Origin: an uncultured Rhodocyclaceae bacterium
GTDB lineage: Bacteria; Pseudomonadota; Gammaproteobacteria; Burkholderiales; Rhodocyclaceae
DNA length: 64,000 nt
Direction: 5' to 3'
Assembly: GCA_907163075.1 (NCBI GenBank)
Contig: CAJQTY010000002.1
Location: forward strand, 1-64,000
The notes beneath the pieces are model-generated. The model was not told the origin of the DNA and did not search any database. It saw nothing but the letters and a program-made list of their open reading frames with translations. The translations under genes and the position numbers were made by a program. Shown in pieces: positions 1 to 9,908 of the stretch. Within the stretch, counting starts at the first letter, position 1. The number at the start of each line of letters is the position of its first letter.

Positions 1-2086
1 ATGGTGCGGTGCTCTCGGCCTTGCTGCCGGTGCGGAAGTTCTGTCCGTCCGACGATGACGTAGTGCCATCACCCCAATGTTCGGCGAAGGGATGCCGGAA
101 TTGAGCGTTCACCAATTCAGCCAGCGCTGTCGAATAGGTTTCGTCGCGGGTATGCCAGGCTTGGAGCCAAGCGAGCTTGGCGTAGGTCGTGCCGGGGCAG
201 GACTCGGCCATCTTCGTCAGGCCCAGGTTGATGGCGTCGGCCAGGATGGTGGTCAACAGCAGATTTTTATCCTTGGCCAGATCGCCCGATTTCAGGTGCG
301 TGAAGTGGCGGGTGAAGCCCGTCCATTCATCGACTTCAAGCAGCAATTCGGTGATCTTGACGTGCGGCAGGATCATAGCCGTCCGGTCAATCAGCGCCTG
401 CGCGGTGTCGGGTACCGCTGCATCCAGCGGCGTGATCTTCAGGCCAGACTCGGTGATGATGGCATCCGGCAGGTCGTTGGCCGCCGCCATGCGGTTGACC
501 GTGGCGAGCTGCGCTTCTAGCAGCTCCAAGCGCTCGCTCAGGTACTGATCGCAATCGGTGGCCACGGCCAGCGGCAATTCGCTGGACTGTTTGAGGCTGG
601 CGAACTTCTCGGGCGGCACCAGGTAGTCCTCGAAGTCCTTGAACTGACGCGAACCCTGTACCCAGATGTCGCCCGAGCGCAGCCCGTTCTTCAGCTCCGA
701 CAGCGCGCACAGCTCGTAGTAGCGCCGGTCGAGGCCGGCGTCGGTCATCACCAGCTTCTGCCAGCGCGGCTTGATGAAGCCGGTCGGCGCATCGGTCGGC
801 ACCTTGCGGGCGTTGTCGGTGTTCATGCCGTGCAGCACTTCGATGGCATCAAGCACGTCCTTGGCGGCGGGCGCAGCCCGCAGCTTGAGCGCGGCGAGGA
901 ATCCCGGCGCGTACCGGCGCAGCGTGGCGTAGCTCTCGCCAATGCGGTGCAGGAAATCGAAGTCATCGGGCTGGGCGAGCTTCTGTGCCTCGGTGACGCT
1001 CTCGGCGAAAGCGTCCCAGGACATGACGGCCTCGATGGCGGCGAACGGATCGCTGCCCGCTTGCTTGGCGTCGATCAGCGCCTGACCTATGCGCCCGTAC
1101 AGGCGCACCTTGGCGTTGATCGCCTTGCCGGATGCCTGGAACTGCTGCTGATGTTTGTTCTTGGCCGCGTTGAACAGCTTGCCCAGGATGCGGTCATGCA
1201 AGTCGATGATTTCGTCGGTGACGGTGGCCATGCCCTCAATAGCGAGCGCCACCAAAGTGGCGTAGCGACGCTGCGGCTCGAACTTGGCCAGGTCGGCGGG
1301 CGTCATCTGGCCGCCCTCGCGGGCAATCTTGAGCAGCCGGTTCTGGTGAACCAAGCGCTCGATGCCCGAAGGCAGGTCGAGCGCCTGCCACGCCTTGAGG
1401 CGTTCGATGTGTTCGAGCATGTGGCGTGAATTCGGCTTAGCTGGTGACTGGCGCAGCCAGGCCAGCCAAGTCGTCTTGCCGTTGTCGCGGCGTTTCAGCA
1501 GGTCGTCGAGGCGATGCCGGTGCCCGTTCGACAACGGCTCGGACAGGGCTTCGTAGATGCGCCGGTTGGCGCGGGTAACCGCCTCGGCACTGGCGCGCTC
1601 GATGGCATTGAGCGCGGGCAGGATGATCGACAGACGCCGCAGATGCTCAATCAAGGCGCTGGCCAGCACGATGCCTTTGTCGGTTTGCATAGCCAGCTCG
1701 GTCAGCGTGTGGACGGCCTGCCGGTAGTGGCTCATGGTGAACGGCTGGAAACTGAACGCGGTTTGCAGCTCGACCAGGTGCTCGCGCCGGGTCTGCTCCC
1801 GCTGCCCGTACTCGTCCCAGCTTTCGATGCCGACCTTGAGCTGGTTGGCGACCAGTCTCAGCAAGGGCGGGAATGGCGGCTCATCAGCGCCAAGGATGAC
1901 ACTGGGAAAGCGTAGGTAGCAGAGCTGCACCGCGAAGCCCAGCCGGTTGGCCGGGCCGCGCCGCTGCCGGATGATGGACAGGTCGCTTTCGCTGAATGTG
2001 TAGTGACGGATCAACTCATCCTTGGTGTCTGGCAACGCCAGCAGGCTTTCCCGCTCGGCGGCGGACAGGATCGAACGGCGGGGCAT
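1..2086 (-). CDS. tnpA: Tn3-family transposase TnpA, Tn21 subgroup (3' end outside window)
   Basis: This is the replicative DDE transposase of a Tn21-type transposon; it binds the terminal repeats and forms cointegrates. About 695 residues are visible from ATG 2086 and read without interruption, against ~988 for the family. The N-terminus ([20 protein letters not shown]) and the internal stretch [14 protein letters not shown] are typical of Tn21/Tn501 transposases. The protein is very similar to the second Tn21-type TnpA at 56442-59411, which is intact and serves as an internal reference. The last few bases at the window edge depart from that reference after the conserved KAEST, so the true end cannot be judged. 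Confidence 0.93.
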   Translation of the reverse strand, partial: MPRRSILSAAERESLLALPDTKDELIRHYTFSESDLSIIRQRRGPANRLGFAVQLCYLRFPSVILGADEPPFPPLLRLVANQLKVGIESWDEYGQREQTRREHLVELQTAFSFQPFTMSHYRQAVHTLTELAMQTDKGIVLASALIEHLRRLSIILPALNAIERASAEAVTRANRRIYEALSEPLSNGHRHRLDDLLKRRDNGKTTWLAWLRQSPAKPNSRHMLEHIERLKAWQALDLPSGIERLVHQNRLLKIAREGGQMTPADLAKFEPQRRYATLVALAIEGMATVTDEIIDLHDRILGKLFNAAKNKHQQQFQASGKAINAKVRLYGRIGQALIDAKQAGSDPFAAIEAVMSWDAFAESVTEAQKLAQPDDFDFLHRIGESYATLRRYAPGFLAALKLRAAPAAKDVLDAIEVLHGMNTDNARKVPTDAPTGFIKPRWQKLVMTDAGLDRRYYELCALSELKNGLRSGDIWVQGSRQFKDFEDYLVPPEKFASLKQSSELPLAVATDCDQYLSERLELLEAQLATVNRMAAANDLPDAIITESGLKITPLDAAVPDTAQALIDRTAMILPHVKITELLLEVDEWTGFTRHFTHLKSGDLAKDKNLLLTTILADAINLGLTKMAESCPGTTYAKLAWLQAWHTRDETYSTALAELVNAQFRHPFAEHWGDGTTSSSDGQNFRTGSKAESTAP

Positions 2087-2245
2087 GCGGTTTCCTTCTT
2101 CTTGAAAACGTTCGTTTGTGATTAACCAGCCAAGGCAACCGGCGCGGCACGGGAAATTAAGGCATTATGGTTCTCGAAAATAGTTCTTGAAATGCTATTC
2201 TCGATCTCATACCATAACAATGAGTTTCGATAAGAAAGGATGCTC
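2087..2245. promoter_or_regulatory. candidate res site / promoter region between tnpA and mntA
   Basis: This 159-bp divergent intergenic region holds a nested interrupted palindrome. The inner arms are TCGAAAATAG (2174-2183) and CTATTCTCGA (2195-2204), which pair at 9 of 10 positions. The outer arms TTATGGT (2165-2171) and ACCATAA (2211-2217) pair perfectly. Resolution sites of Tn3 elements and toxin-antitoxin operators both lie in this kind of position, and the sequence does not tell which this is. Confidence 0.5.
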
Positions 2246-2536
2246 ATGCGACCGTCCGTTGTGCTAGACATGAAGCGAAGCGCCGTGCGTGAAGTGGTGA
2301 GCCGCTTTCGCACGACTAACCCGCGCATCTTCGGCTCTGTGCTGCATGGTACCGACCAGGATGGCAGCGACCTCGATCTGTTGGTCGACGCACTGCCCGG
2401 TGCCACGTTGTTGGACTTGGGCGATTTGGAAGAAGAGCTGAAATCGCTGCTCGGCGTTGACGTCGATTTGCTGACACCCGGCGACCTGCCGCCGAAATTT
2501 CGGGCCAAGGTGCTCGCTGAGGCGCAGCCGGTATGA
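2246..2536 (+). CDS. mntA: MNT-domain nucleotidyltransferase antitoxin (MntA type)
   Basis: This is a minimal nucleotidyltransferase of the HEPN/MNT toxin-antitoxin family. Such proteins neutralise the partner HEPN RNase, in studied cases by adding AMP to a tyrosine of the toxin. The signature G-S-x10-D-x-D is visible as FGSVLHGTDQDGSDLDLLVD near residues 33-52, with a third acidic position in the later DVDLL stretch. An AGGA lies about 6 bases before ATG 2246; an in-frame ATG at 2240 is also possible. The stop overlaps the start of the next gene, which implies translational coupling with the toxin. Confidence 0.85.
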   Translation: MRPSVVLDMKRSAVREVVSRFRTTNPRIFGSVLHGTDQDGSDLDLLVDALPGATLLDLGDLEEELKSLLGVDVDLLTPGDLPPKFRAKVLAEAQPV

Positions 2537-2919
2537 GCGAAAACCGTCTCCCCGATTACCTTGACCACATCCAGCAGGCCGCAGCCGATGCGTGCAGCTT
2601 CGTGGAAGGGATGGCCAAGGACGACTTCTTGGCCGACAAGCGCACCCAGCAGGCCGTCATCATGAGCCTGATCGTCATCGGTGAGGCCGCCACGAAGGTG
2701 ATGGACGGCTACGCCGAGTTCACCCAGGCACACGCCGAAGTGCCGTGGCGCAGCATGCGCAACATGCGTAATCGCATGGCCCACGGCTATTTCGACATTA
2801 ACCTGGATGTGGTGTGGGAGACGGTACAGGAATGGCTGCCGGCGTTGCTCAAGCAACTGCCCGTCGTGCGCCAGGATGCCGACGATGAAGACCGCAACGG
2901 CGACGGGATGGAGTCGTGA
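2533..2919 (+). CDS. hepT: HEPN-domain RNase toxin (HepT-like, DUF86)
   Basis: This 128-residue all-helical HEPN protein is the likely toxin of the pair with the preceding MNT protein. The catalytic and modification motif R-x4-H-x-Y is visible as RNRMAHGY near residues 82-89; His is the RNase residue and Tyr the expected AMPylation site. Its ATG overlaps the antitoxin stop codon (ATGA). The pair sits between tnpA and tnpR, a position where Tn3-family transposons often carry toxin-antitoxin modules; this suggests a role in element maintenance or control of transposition, which is an inference. Confidence 0.85.
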   Translation: MSENRLPDYLDHIQQAAADACSFVEGMAKDDFLADKRTQQAVIMSLIVIGEAATKVMDGYAEFTQAHAEVPWRSMRNMRNRMAHGYFDINLDVVWETVQEWLPALLKQLPVVRQDADDEDRNGDGMES

Positions 2920-2944
2920 CCAACGATAAGACGGAGAGCACCCC

Positions 2945-3502
2945 GTGTTGATCGGCTATGCCCGCGTCTCGACGCAAGACCAGAACCTTGACCTTCAAAG
3001 CGAAGCTTTGACCAAGGCTGGCTGTGAGAAGATTTTCAACGACAAGATCAGTGGCAGTCGAGCTGAGCGCCCAGGACTTACCAAGGCATTAGAAATGCTG
3101 CGTGAGGGTGACACGCTCGTGGTTTGGAAACTGGATCGTCTGGGCCGCAGTGTCAAGAACTTGGTTGATCTGGTTGGCGAACTTCACCAGCAAGGTATCC
3201 AGTTCAAGAGCCTGACCGATGCCATTGATACTGGCACGCCCTCTGGACGCTTCTTTTTTCACGTCATGGCCAGCTTGGCCGAAATGGAACGGGAGCTGAC
3301 AGTCGAGCGCACCCGCGCAGGGCTGGAAGTTGCCCGCCAGCTTGGCCGAAAAGGCGGTCGCCGACGGCAGATGACCGAAAGCAAGATCGAGTCGGCGAAA
3401 AAACTACTGGCTAATGGCGTCCCGCCGCGTGACGTGGCTATGAATCTTGGTGTGTCCGTTCCTACCCTGTACCGCTGGATTCCAGCCTCTGGACGCGTTT
3501 AG
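2945..3502 (+). CDS. tnpR: serine resolvase TnpR
   Basis: This 185-residue small serine recombinase resolves transposition cointegrates at res. The catalytic serine lies in YARVSTQDQNLDLQ (about residue 9). The usual WKLDRLGRS block and the C-terminal helix-turn-helix ending VPTLYRWIPASG are present. The start is GTG 2945, with GGAG about 8 bases upstream. It belongs to a different resolvase lineage from the Tn21-like TnpR at 55882-56439. A diverged copy of its 3' end lies at 12611-12737 beside the terminal repeat, so the cargo between the two copies was inserted at this gene end. Confidence 0.92.
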   Translation: MLIGYARVSTQDQNLDLQSEALTKAGCEKIFNDKISGSRAERPGLTKALEMLREGDTLVVWKLDRLGRSVKNLVDLVGELHQQGIQFKSLTDAIDTGTPSGRFFFHVMASLAEMERELTVERTRAGLEVARQLGRKGGRRRQMTESKIESAKKLLANGVPPRDVAMNLGVSVPTLYRWIPASGRV

Positions 3503-3509
3503 CACCCAG

Positions 3510-4238
3510 ATGAACAGTTCACCAGAAAATAGCGCGCAAGCCTTAATGACTTTGGATGGTATCAGCCAGTCTTATCGTATTGGTGATCGAGTAATTCCGG
3601 TATTGAGAAATGTCTCCCTAAATCTCTGGCGAGGCGGGACGTGCGCCCTTCTCGGTGCCTCAGGGTCTGGCAAGAGTACATTGCTAAATATTCTCGGACT
3701 ACTTGATCGCCCAGCATCCGGGCGATTCCACTTCGCCGGCCAGGACATGCTAAACGCAAGCGTGGATGAACTGGCGGCGATTCGTAACCGTGAGATTGGT
3801 TTTGTTTTCCAGGCATTCAATCTCTTACCGCACCTCAGCGCATTGGACAACGTGGCCTTGCCATTAACTTATCGTGGCGTGTCGCGCTCCGAAGCGCATG
3901 CGCATGCACTAAACCAAATACAGCGGGTAGGTCTGGCAGATCACGCTATGCACCGACCTGCCGAATTGTCCGGCGGACAGTGCCAACGTATAGCGATAGC
4001 ACGCGCCCTGATCGGCGACCCCTCTGTCATCTTGGCCGATGAGCCTACAGGCAACCTCGACAACACGACCGCCGCTGGTGTTATGGATTTGCTATTGGCA
4101 CTTAACCGCGAGCAGGGCGTTACGCTGGTAGTGGTGACGCACGATCCTTCGGTGGCGAAGCAAATGGATCGACAGATTGAAGTCTTCGATGGGAAAGTGC
4201 ACGAGGCATCGACCCCGGAAGCTGCGGGATATGCATAA
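3510..4238 (+). CDS. ABC transporter ATP-binding protein, MacB/LolD type
   Basis: This ~242-residue ATPase subunit powers a MacB/FtsX-type exporter. Walker A is GASGSGKSTLLN, the signature is LSGGQCQRIAIARAL, and Walker B is VILADEPTGNLD, followed by the H-loop VVVTHD. The start ATG 3510 lies only 8 bases after the tnpR stop; an in-frame upstream start would sit inside tnpR and is unlikely. The permease, membrane fusion and outer membrane genes follow in the same direction, but all are frameshifted. This is the only intact member of the exporter, so it may be an orphan now. Confidence 0.88.
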   Translation: MNSSPENSAQALMTLDGISQSYRIGDRVIPVLRNVSLNLWRGGTCALLGASGSGKSTLLNILGLLDRPASGRFHFAGQDMLNASVDELAAIRNREIGFVFQAFNLLPHLSALDNVALPLTYRGVSRSEAHAHALNQIQRVGLADHAMHRPAELSGGQCQRIAIARALIGDPSVILADEPTGNLDNTTAAGVMDLLLALNREQGVTLVVVTHDPSVAKQMDRQIEVFDGKVHEASTPEAAGYA

Positions 4239-4255
4239 GCGCTTTGTTCATCGTC

Positions 4256-5443
4256 ATGGCCTTTCGCCATCTCAATTGCTCACCGAGTCCCATTCACAGC
4301 CTACGCCTGCTGGGGCGACGATCCCTACTGGCGCTGCTGGGTATTGTCGTAGGCAGCGCGTCAATCATCGCGCTGCTTAATATCGGCCGTAGTGCGGCCG
4401 ATGAATCGATCCGCGCCTTCAATGACTTGGGTACCGACACCTTGGTTGTCAGCTTCCCAAATTCTCCACAAAACAAACGTCCCGTTCCATCAACACTGAA
4501 CACCGATACGCTGAAACAAGCAGTGCCAGCCATCGTGCACATCGCACCGATTACAATTCATTCGGCGCGTGTAAGCCTTAATGGCCAAATCGCCGAGGCT
4601 ACTCTTGTCGGTACCACCACCGACTTGGCCCCAGCCTTGGGTTTGAAAATTTCTGAAGGCCGCTTCCTGTCCGACTTCGATCATCGAGAAACCTTTGCCG
4701 TGGTCGGCGCGCGAGTTGCTCGCGATCTCGGCGCAAAAGGCAATCCTCTAAAGGTAGGCGACCTGTTGCGCATCGAGAACTATTTGTTCCAAGTAATCGG
4801 TATTGCTCAGAGTTTGCCGACCAGTTCGCTGATGCCAGTAGCCATTGACGAATCGGTGATACTGCCGATTGAGGCATGCGCCGCTTGCGACCATCTCCGG
4901 AGATTGGCAGCGTGATCGGTAAGGTGGCCGCCACGACCGACCTACCCGCTACGGCGAAGGCTTTGCACAATTACCTGACCCGGTGGCTGGATGGCCGCGA
5001 GGTGGAGGTGCAAATACCACAACACCCTGCTTGATGGTCTCAAACGCCAGGCCAGTACGTTTTCCTATCTGCTCGCTGGCCTAGGGGGTATTTCCCTGCT
5101 CGTAGGCGTGTAGGTGTGATGAATGTCATGTTGATGAACGTCTCGGAGCGGCGGCGAGAGATCGGTGTTCGCATGGCGCTGGGGGCTCGACCACGCGATA
5201 TTCGTAACTTATTTCTGCTGGAAGCTGGGACCCTATCCGTTGTCGGAGCAGTGCTGGGCGGGGTGTTGGGACTTGTCGTCGCCTACGGTTTTACGCGCGT
5301 TTCCGGATGGCAATTTTCGTTCGCTCCAGAATCCTTGCTATTGGGATGTGGCAGCTCGTTGTTGATCGGGGCTGTTTTTCGGTCTGTATCCGGCTATTTC
5401 TGCAGCCCGACTGCAACCCGTACAGGCACTACGTAATGTATAA
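4256..5443 (+). pseudogene. MacB/FtsX-type ABC permease, frameshifted
   Basis: The gene encodes the membrane subunit of a MacB-like exporter. An N-terminal segment with a membrane helix (LLALLGIVVGSASIIALLN) and a periplasmic domain reads to a stop at 4915. The C-terminal FtsX half (ERRREIGVRMALGAR, then transmembrane helices) reads in other frames from about 5030. One break at ~5108 looks like a missing G in the codons for the conserved VGGVGVMNVM turn. Another near 5380 separates the last helix from GLYPAISAARLQPVQALR, which ends at 5443. At least three frame changes are needed. Confidence 0.8.
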
Positions 5444-6913
5444 GCAAAAACTCGTCACCATCGCCTTGCTTACTGGCCTGTGCAGCCCGGCATGGGCCAC
5501 AGATACGCTAGAGCCATCGAGGGCCACGATGCCCGGCAAGCTATCGGCATCCTTGAATGATCAGGTGGTCGATCTGGGCTTGACCGATGCGGTTTTTCTA
5601 GGATTGCGAGACAATCGCGCTATTCGTAGCGCATTCTTGCAACGCGTCGCACAGAAATTCGATTTGCGGGTGGCCGAGGATCAATTTACGCCCAAGTTGA
5701 TGTTGAGTGGGCGTTCCCTCATGGGACGCAATCAGGATGATCGTTACCGCACCAGCGAAGTGGCACCCACCACGACCATGCTAAGTGAATTGGGTACGCG
5801 CTTCAGCTTGTCATGGACGAAACCGACTTAACCAGGCTGATCGTACTGGTCGCTATCAGAGCAACGGACTGACCTTCAGCATCATCCAGCCCTTATTGCG
5901 CGATGCCGGCCCAGAAGTTACCACTGCACCGGTACGCCTTGCACGTTTGGGTGAACAAGCCAACCGACTCAGTTTGAAATCCACTGTTTCGCAAACCGTC
6001 ACGCAGATCGCGGTGGCCTATCGAGAGTTGCTGCGCGCCCAGGAACAACTACGTATCGCACGTGATGCACTGGCGCGTTCTCAACAACTCATGGAAGTGA
6101 ACAAAGCCTTGATCGCGGCTGGGCGCATGGCCGAGTTTGAGATCGTGCAAACCGAGGCCGATGCAGCCACTCAAGAGCTTGGCGTCGAAGAGGCCGCCAA
6201 CAACCTTGATGCCAGCCGTCGAGGGTTGCTGCGGCTTCTGGCATTCGATCTGAACACTCCGGTGCGGGCAAGCGATTGTACTTGAGGCCAAGCGTGTCGA
6301 CCTCAATGTGGTCCAGGCTTTGCGTGTCGCACTGGAAAATCAGCCGGAATATCTGATGCAATTGATTTCGAGCGAACAGGCAGCGATTAACCTGCTGGTA
6401 GCAAAGAATCAACGCTTGTGGGACGTTTCGTCTGATCGGTGGGGCAGCCAATTGCGTGAGCAGGGTCTTGGGCGACCAGAGCAGCAATCCTGATCGGCAA
6501 TGGGATAAGTACGCGGGTATTCAACTCAATATCCCCATTGGCGATTGCGACCGCGCCAGAACGAGATTCGGGCAGAGGTCGATGTTAAGGACAAGGCTAT
6601 CCGGCTCGCCGAAATGAAACAATTGACGGAGCGTGACGTGGGCCGATGCCGTACGCGATGTGGGCACGCGCTGGCGTCAATACGAAATCGCGCAGCGAGC
6701 CCGTGAATTGTCCCGGCGCAAGCTGGAAATCGAGCGTGACAAACTGAAGGTAGGCGCTCCAGCAACTTTCAGGTATTGAGTTTTGAGACCGACTGCGCAA
6801 TGCGGAGAACGCTCAGCTAAATGCACTGATCGCCTACCTGAATGCACAGACATTATTAGGACGAAAAACTGGGGATGACTTTGGAGAGTTGGGATATTGC
6901 ACTCAATGACTAA
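5436..6913 (+). pseudogene. TolC-family outer membrane efflux protein, frameshifted
   Basis: The gene begins with a signal peptide (MYKQKLVTIALLTGLCSPAWA) at ATG 5436, overlapping the end of the permease gene. Outer-membrane-factor sequence continues in several frames: QTVTQIAVAYRELLRAQEQLRIARDAL and related helical repeats, then LTLESWDIALND-like residues before the stop at 6913. Frame changes fall near 5825, 6283, 6435, 6550, 6635 and 6770. In an intact operon this would be the outer membrane channel for the MacB-like exporter. Confidence 0.8.
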
Positions 6914-8179
6914 ATTGAACCGCCTGCTTGGGCAACGTTTAAGGTATGGCTTCTGGCCGGCGTTATTTTGCTGGCCCTGGGTGGTGCCGTCATCGGCGTA
7001 CCAGACCAACGAGACGGCCCAGGCACCGGAGCCGCAGTGGCTACGTGTTGAAGCAAGGCCCATGGTTTTGCGCTTAGGGCTAGTGGGGCGTCCTTGAACC
7101 CCGCATCGCTCATCACTTTACGGCACCCTGTGATGGCACCCGTAGAAGAAAAGATCACCGAGGAAGGCCAGCGTGTTAAACGCGGGCAGGTGCTGGCTGC
7201 GGCTCGATACTGCGCATTTGGACATCCAGTTACGTGAAGCCCTGGCCGGACTGTTGAAAGCGAAACGTTGCAGTGTATGACCTGGCGCACTGGTCGCAAG
7301 GTCAGGAAGGTAGCGCGGGCGCGCCGAGCCATGACGACCATCCGAATGAATTTGGACGATACTGAACGCAAACTGGCTGAAACCAGTGCTTTGCTGGCGC
7401 GCGGCATCGTGCCGCGCATTGGAAGTTGACGCCTTGGAGCAGCAGGCCAACGCGCAGCGCTTAGGACCTAGCCGCTGCGCAAGCCGAGTTCAAGTTGGTG
7501 CTGGCCAAGGGAAGTGTGCGAAGATCGGCAGATTGCCGAAATGGAACTCGCCAATGCAACCGCGAGATACGACGCGCTGCGTGCCCTTGGAGGCTCGGCG
7601 CGAACTGGTTTGCCCCCTTTGCTGGAATCGTCATGCGCGTGTCCGGTGGTGCGACCGATAGATCACCAACAGAGCCCGTGCAGCGCGGCGCTCGCGTTAG
7701 CCGGGGGCAACCGCTTTTTAGTCTGGCGAGCCTGGAACAACTCAGGGTCGTAGCGAAGGTTGGAAGAGGTCGACATCAACTTGGTGCAGGAAGGCCAGTC
7801 GGTTGAAATCACAGGCGATGGCTTCGATGGTATCGCCCTGAGTGGAAACGTTGTCTCGGTGGGTGCCCAGGTCGTTACATCAGATTCGCCAGGCTCAGGG
7901 GCAACCTACGAAGTGGTAGTGACCATGCCGGCGCTGAGCGCCGAGCAACAGAAGCGCCTCAAGTTGGGCATGAGCGCCAAGTTGTCGATCATCACTTATC
8001 AGAATGACACTGCGATTGTCATACCCCACGAGGTGATCCAAAAGAAGGTGATCAACTGTTCGTGGAGTACCGCGACACGAGGGTAATGCAGCGCAGCGCA
8101 TCGAAGTGAAGACTGGTCGGGTACTGCGGAGGGGGTAGAGGTGTTCGGACTTAAGGCCGGCAATGTGCGGAAAAATTAG
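6906..8179 (+). pseudogene. HlyD/MacA-type membrane fusion protein, frameshifted
   Basis: Starting at ATG 6906, this gene overlaps the end of the TolC-like gene. Pieces of a periplasmic adaptor are recognisable in all three frames: an N-terminal anchor, a biotinyl-lipoyl-like stretch (PVMAPVEEKITEEGQRVKRGQVL), helical hairpin fragments, and a barrel domain (EEVDINLVQEGQSVEITGDGFDG onward). The number of frame changes is at least seven, the highest density in the window. The protein would have joined the ABC permease to the outer membrane factor. Confidence 0.75.
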
Positions 8180-8332
8180 TTGACTGTAATTTTGCAAGAT
8201 GAACTCAAGCCATGTCAAAAAATGCCGTAATCATTCAATGGGGCTGCTGTAATATGCATATTCGGTTTGAAAGTCCCGTGCGATTCCACGTCTGCCGATA
8301 ACAGCGGAAACTATTTTTCAGAAAGAAACACT

Positions 8333-8785
8333 ATGAAATTTATGAAAATATTGCTGCCATTGGTTTTTGTATTGGCATCAGCACCGAGCTTTGCTGTAGA
8401 GATGCAGCAATTACGAAGACAGCAAGTCCTGGTGTCATCATTGTGACGAATGGAGGAACTGGTCTTGCTCAGTTCAACATTCTCAGCGCCAATTTCCTTC
8501 TGGGACACTTTCCAAGACCAAAACATTGCTTGGAATTGATTGGCAAACCACGTTGTACCCGAAGAATCCTGGGGAAACAGTGCAACTGTGCTATTACCGT
8601 CCGTACAGTTCTACTGAGTGGGATGCACCACGATTCTCAGAATTCTTCCGGGACCGTATCCAATTTCAATACTCAGCCATTTGGGCCTGGCGCAAAAAGT
8701 GATAATTCGTCACTTCGCTAATGGAGGCCCCCAACCAGCCTATCCGGCCGGTCAGGATACTGTGACATTTAGATATAGCTATTGA
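8333..8785 (+). pseudogene. decayed small secreted protein
   Basis: ATG 8333 opens a clear signal peptide (FMKILLPLVFVLASAPSFA). The following protein is split over frames: AAITKT..VIIVTNGGTGLAQFNIL, then KTLLGIDWQTTLYPKNPGETVQLCYY, and finally HFANGGPQPAYPAGQDTVTFRYSY ending at 8785. At least three frame changes are needed. I do not recognise the family. It directly follows the broken exporter genes, so it could be an exported substrate or accessory protein. Confidence 0.55.
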
Positions 8786-8874
8786 TGGAAGCTCTGGCAG
8801 CTTTTTAGGAGCCGGCCAGAGCAGGAGCAATCAAGGGGGTCAGCTATGAAATCGATGATATCGTAACTGCATAT

Positions 8875-9825
8875 GTGCAAAACGTTGGCATGCCAAGAAA
8901 AAACGAGGACTTGATAAATTCAAGCCACAAATCAGCCTCTGTAACCAGTACCGCAGAGTCCAACCAAAGCACCTCAGTGTCTTTGAGCGGTAGAGCAATC
9001 ATGCTCTCGCGCCTGTTCGGCACACAAAATTCCAATACCGAACCACCTGTAGTGTCTGGGGTTAACGGAATGGACCTCAAGCACATCGGCATGAGCCCCC
9101 AAAATTTCCTGACCACGAGCGATCGTGCACTTCTATCAGACATGTATGAATACGCACAGCAGCAAGGCGCAGACCTCCAGAATGTGGATCAGTTGGCATA
9201 CGCACTGGGTACTTACCGGCAGAGCAATGACGGGCGTTCCATGTCAAGCTTCAATGGGGGAAATAGCTTTGATTTAGAGGGGCATCAACTGACGGTTAGC
9301 TTTAACGAAAAAGATGCGGCGACCGCTGCCCGGATTCTGAATGGAGATGCAATCAACAGCACCAAGCTTGACCAGGGGTTTTTGCGCTACACCCTTGACC
9401 CCGGCTATGGGGCCCTAAGCAACACGAGCGACTTTGAGTTCATGGAACAAATGGTCATCAAGTTTTCGGACGTAGGTGCGAAGCAAATGTCGCTCCCCTC
9501 AAAGTTCTCGACTTTTTCTTATAGGGTAATTAACGAAAGTGCCGTCTTTACTGCCTCAAAGCAAATCTTGAACCCTAATCCAGCCTCCACGTTCAAGCCG
9601 CAAATAATCAACGACAACGGGAAGTGGATTGTTCTGGATCCAAGCGTGCTAGAAGATAATTTATTTGAGCAGGCTCTCACACAACAAAAAATGAAACTTA
9701 CTACCAGCCAGAACGAAATGATCGTCAATACGCTCTTCGCCAACGATCACAAGGTATCAAAAAACAGCCAATTATTCGACGTACTCAAGCTGTTGAGCAT
9801 ACCCGGCACAACAAAGAAACCATGA
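8875..9825 (+). CDS. hypothetical protein, unknown family (316 aa)
   Basis: The family is not recognised. The open frame runs from GTG 8875 (alternative ATG 8890) to 9825, and no convincing ribosome binding site decides the start. The N-terminal ~45 residues are rich in Ser, Thr and Asn (SSHKSASVTSTAESNQSTSVSLSG), with no signal peptide and no membrane segment. The rest looks like a soluble globular protein. The Ser/Thr-rich start resembles secreted effectors and also the N-termini of the proteins at 10346-11176 and 11718-12548. The gene converges on the first duplicated gene pair across a strong terminator hairpin. Confidence 0.6.
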   Translation: MQNVGMPRKNEDLINSSHKSASVTSTAESNQSTSVSLSGRAIMLSRLFGTQNSNTEPPVVSGVNGMDLKHIGMSPQNFLTTSDRALLSDMYEYAQQQGADLQNVDQLAYALGTYRQSNDGRSMSSFNGGNSFDLEGHQLTVSFNEKDAATAARILNGDAINSTKLDQGFLRYTLDPGYGALSNTSDFEFMEQMVIKFSDVGAKQMSLPSKFSTFSYRVINESAVFTASKQILNPNPASTFKPQIINDNGKWIVLDPSVLEDNLFEQALTQQKMKLTTSQNEMIVNTLFANDHKVSKNSQLFDVLKLLSIPGTTKKP

Positions 9826-9852
9826 AATCACAATTTGTGAGATACAACAAAG

Positions 9853-9887
9853 ATATAAAACCCGGCAAAAACCACCGAGTTTTATAT
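9853..9887. terminator. bidirectional terminator hairpin
   Basis: Thirteen-base arms at 9853-9865 and 9875-9887 pair with one mismatch and are flanked by A and T runs on both sides. The hairpin lies between convergent genes ending at 9825 and 9909. Confidence 0.8.
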
Positions 9888-9908
9888 TCAGAATGACGAC
9901 AAGATTGC

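Noticed and set aside
1-20. apparent change in tnpA sequence after the conserved KAEST
   Set aside because: Only about seven bases differ from the second TnpA at the very edge of the window; this is too little to claim a truncation or insertion.
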